NCBI GenBank assembly: GCA_002730985.1 | Contig: PCBP01000049.1 | Location: forward strand, 1-18,054 | Length of the DNA: 18,054 bases | Direction: 5' to 3' | From: Flavobacteriales bacterium | GTDB taxonomy: Bacteria > Bacteroidota > Bacteroidia > Flavobacteriales > BACL11 | Part shown: piece by piece, positions 16,619-18,054 of the stretch | Layout: the number at the start of each line of letters is the position of its first letter | Numbering within the stretch: position 1 is the first letter of the stretch | Program-made: the position numbers and the translations under genes | The notes under the pieces: model-generated | Databases searched by the model: none | What the model saw: only the letters and a program-made list of their open reading frames with translations | What the model was told of the DNA's origin: nothing

Positions 16619-17716
16619 ATGGATTTAGAACAAATTTTAATGATCGAATTTCTTGGAAATACTATAGAAGCATACACATGGTTCTTTGGAGCAATTCTAT
16701 TGGGCTTAATCTTCAGAAAACTAATTTCAAAATATTTAAGCCATCTACTTTTTAAGACTGTAAAAAATAAAAACCTGGATGTAGGAAGTGAAAAGTTTGA
16801 TCAGCTATTAACAAAACCTATTGGATTATTTATTATGCTATCTATTATATATTTAGGAAGTTCTCACATTCAGTATCCGCCAGGATGGAACTTAGGCAGC
16901 GAAAATGAAATAGGACTCAAAATGCTAATCAACAAGGGATTTGCTTTAATTTTCATATATTCTATATGTTGGATTCTATTAAAAATGATTGATTTTGCAG
17001 GCTTGATCCTACTCAAAAGAGCCGAATTAACAGAAAACAAAATGGACGACCAGCTAATCCCATTTATTATTGAGATTGGCAAAATATTCATCTACATTTT
17101 TGGAATATTCATAATTATGGGAAATATCTTTAATGTAAATATTGCCGCACTAGCAACAGGCCTTGGAATTGGAGGAGTTGCCTTAGCAATGGCATCAAAA
17201 GAAAGCTTAGAAAATCTTTTAGGGTCTTTCACTATATTCTTTGATCAGCCTTTTACTGTTGGTGATGTTGTTATAGTGGGATCAGTAACAGGCACCATTG
17301 AGAAGGTCGGATTTAGAAGTACTAGAATCAGAACTTTTGACAAAAGCCTAGTTACTGTACCTAATAAAAAAATGATTGATGCAGAGTTAGACAACCTTGG
17401 TTTGCGATCGGTTAGAAGAGTGAAATTTAATGTCGGGCTAACTTACGAAACATCTTCTGAGCAAATGAAAGCAATTGTTAATGACATCCAAGAAATGATA
17501 AATCTTCATAAAACAACAAATCAAGATGGCAGGGTTCGTTTCCAAGAATTCGGGGCGAGCTCATTAGATATTATGGTAATGTATTTTGTGGATAGCCCAA
17601 GATGGGAAGATCTAATAAATGTAAAAGAAGATGTGAATTATAAAATTATGGAGATTGTGAAAAAACACAAGTCAGACTTTGCTTTTCCATCTAGAACAGT
17701 CTACTTGCAAAAATAA
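16619..17716 (+). CDS. MscS-family mechanosensitive ion channel
   Basis: This is an inner-membrane channel of the MscS family, which opens under membrane tension to release solutes during osmotic downshock. The 365 residues have hydrophobic segments at about 17-35, 66-82, 105-125 and 147-168. The pore-lining helix comes next, with its Gly/Ala-rich pattern (ATGLGIGGVALAMASKESLENLLGSF at 179-204). This runs into the beta domain signature DQPFTVGDVV at 209-218 and GTIEKVGFRSTRIRTFD at 225-241, then VPNK at 247-250. The C-terminal cytoplasmic alpha/beta domain completes it. It has more N-terminal membrane segments than E. coli MscS (three), placing it among five-TM MscS-like proteins. It follows the dehydrogenase by 10 bases and precedes nhaD by 20 bases. 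Confidence 0.93.
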   Translation: MDLEQILMIEFLGNTIEAYTWFFGAILLGLIFRKLISKYLSHLLFKTVKNKNLDVGSEKFDQLLTKPIGLFIMLSIIYLGSSHIQYPPGWNLGSENEIGLKMLINKGFALIFIYSICWILLKMIDFAGLILLKRAELTENKMDDQLIPFIIEIGKIFIYIFGIFIIMGNIFNVNIAALATGLGIGGVALAMASKESLENLLGSFTIFFDQPFTVGDVVIVGSVTGTIEKVGFRSTRIRTFDKSLVTVPNKKMIDAELDNLGLRSVRRVKFNVGLTYETSSEQMKAIVNDIQEMINLHKTTNQDGRVRFQEFGASSLDIMVMYFVDSPRWEDLINVKEDVNYKIMEIVKKHKSDFAFPSRTVYLQK

Positions 17717-17736
17717 CTATTAAAGAAAGATAAAAA

Positions 17737-18054
17737 ATGATTATAACAATAATGATTGGCGTATTTGTTTTAGGATACTTAGCAATAGCACTGGAACATA
17801 CAATTAAAGTAGATAAAGCAGCATCAGCACTTATTATCGGAGGGCTTGGCTGGGGACTCTTTGCGTTCTCAGGAATTGACCCCCACTCTCTAACTCATGA
17901 AATACAACATCATATTGTCGATATTGCAGAAATCTTGTTTTTCCTCTTGGGTGCGATGACCATAGTAGAGCTTGTAGATGCACATCAGGGATTCTCAATT
18001 ATTACTGATAGAATCACAACAAATAAAAAAGTATATCTAATTTGGATTCTAAGT
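17737..18054 (+). CDS. nhaD: NhaD-type Na+/H+ antiporter, N-terminal part (3' end cut by window edge)
   Basis: An open frame of 106 codons runs off the right edge of the window. The translated start is very hydrophobic: MIITIMIGVFVLGYLAIALE forms TM1, then a short charged stretch HTIKVDKAA, and TM2 follows (SALIIGGLGWGLFAF). After a His-rich loop come IVDIAEILFFLLGAMTIVELVDAHQGF and ITDRITTNKK, which match the start of NhaD/ion-transporter-superfamily sodium:proton antiporters. NhaD exports Na+ (or Li+) in exchange for H+ and is typical of marine and alkaliphilic bacteria. AAAGAAAG about 10 bases before the ATG may act as a weak ribosome-binding site. It follows mscS by 20 bases, probably in the same operon. 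The rest of the protein (family length about 400-470 residues or more) is not visible. Confidence 0.85.
   Translation, partial: MIITIMIGVFVLGYLAIALEHTIKVDKAASALIIGGLGWGLFAFSGIDPHSLTHEIQHHIVDIAEILFFLLGAMTIVELVDAHQGFSIITDRITTNKKVYLIWILS

Noticed and set aside
1..18054. tRNA/rRNA genes, CRISPR arrays, insertion sequences, long direct or inverted repeats
   Set aside because: Reading both strands, I saw no cloverleaf-like segment, repeat array, transposase or flanking repeats. Almost all the DNA is occupied by protein genes.

Overview
The window is AT-rich DNA from a member of Bacteroidetes, most likely Flavobacteriia or a related marine lineage. The evidence is a set of type IX secretion (T9SS) and gliding proteins found only in this phylum (PorU, PorV, PorP/SprF, GldJ), promoter -7 elements of the Bacteroidetes type (TAnnTTTG), and the near absence of strong Shine-Dalgarno sequences. 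A NhaD-type Na+/H+ antiporter at the right edge fits a marine or saline habitat (inference). Both edges cut genes.

Region 1 (1-9512) is a T9SS/gliding locus flanked by housekeeping genes. A partial DUF4442 hotdog-fold gene runs rightward into the end of ispF. On the minus strand lie porU (the C25-family sortase), porV (its outer-membrane partner, with its own promoter) and ispF (isoprenoid synthesis), which is coupled to porV through a TAATG overlap. Divergent from porU are a porP/sprF-like gene and gldJ. A convincing intrinsic terminator follows gldJ, and then comes murF (peptidoglycan precursor synthesis). PorU and PorV act together at the cell surface, processing and anchoring T9SS cargo. 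GldJ is a periplasmic-side lipoprotein of the gliding/secretion machinery, and PorP-like proteins link outer-membrane components to that machinery.

Region 2 (9472-14197, minus strand) is a compact array: an acyl-CoA dehydrogenase, a long multi-SLBB polysaccharide export protein (Wza-like) and a Wzz-like chain-length/copolymerase protein without a kinase domain. The two export genes overlap as TAATG. The Wzz-like gene overlaps murF tail to tail by 41 bp. No glycosyltransferases are present, so the polymer is not identified here.

Region 3 (14257-18054, plus strand) holds anmK (recycling of anhydro-MurNAc), then a closely spaced set of an amino-acid (Glu/Leu-type) dehydrogenase, an MscS-type mechanosensitive channel and the 5' part of nhaD. 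The last three look like one transcription unit concerned with nitrogen/amino-acid metabolism and ion/osmotic balance.

I found no RNA genes, mobile elements, CRISPR arrays or long repeats. No intergenic stretch exceeds about 140 bases. I see no wholly unknown system. The most notable points are the gene arrangements (TAATG couplings, convergent overlaps, divergent overlapping promoters), the porP-like gene between porU and gldJ, and the wza/wzz pair outside a visible glycan cluster.
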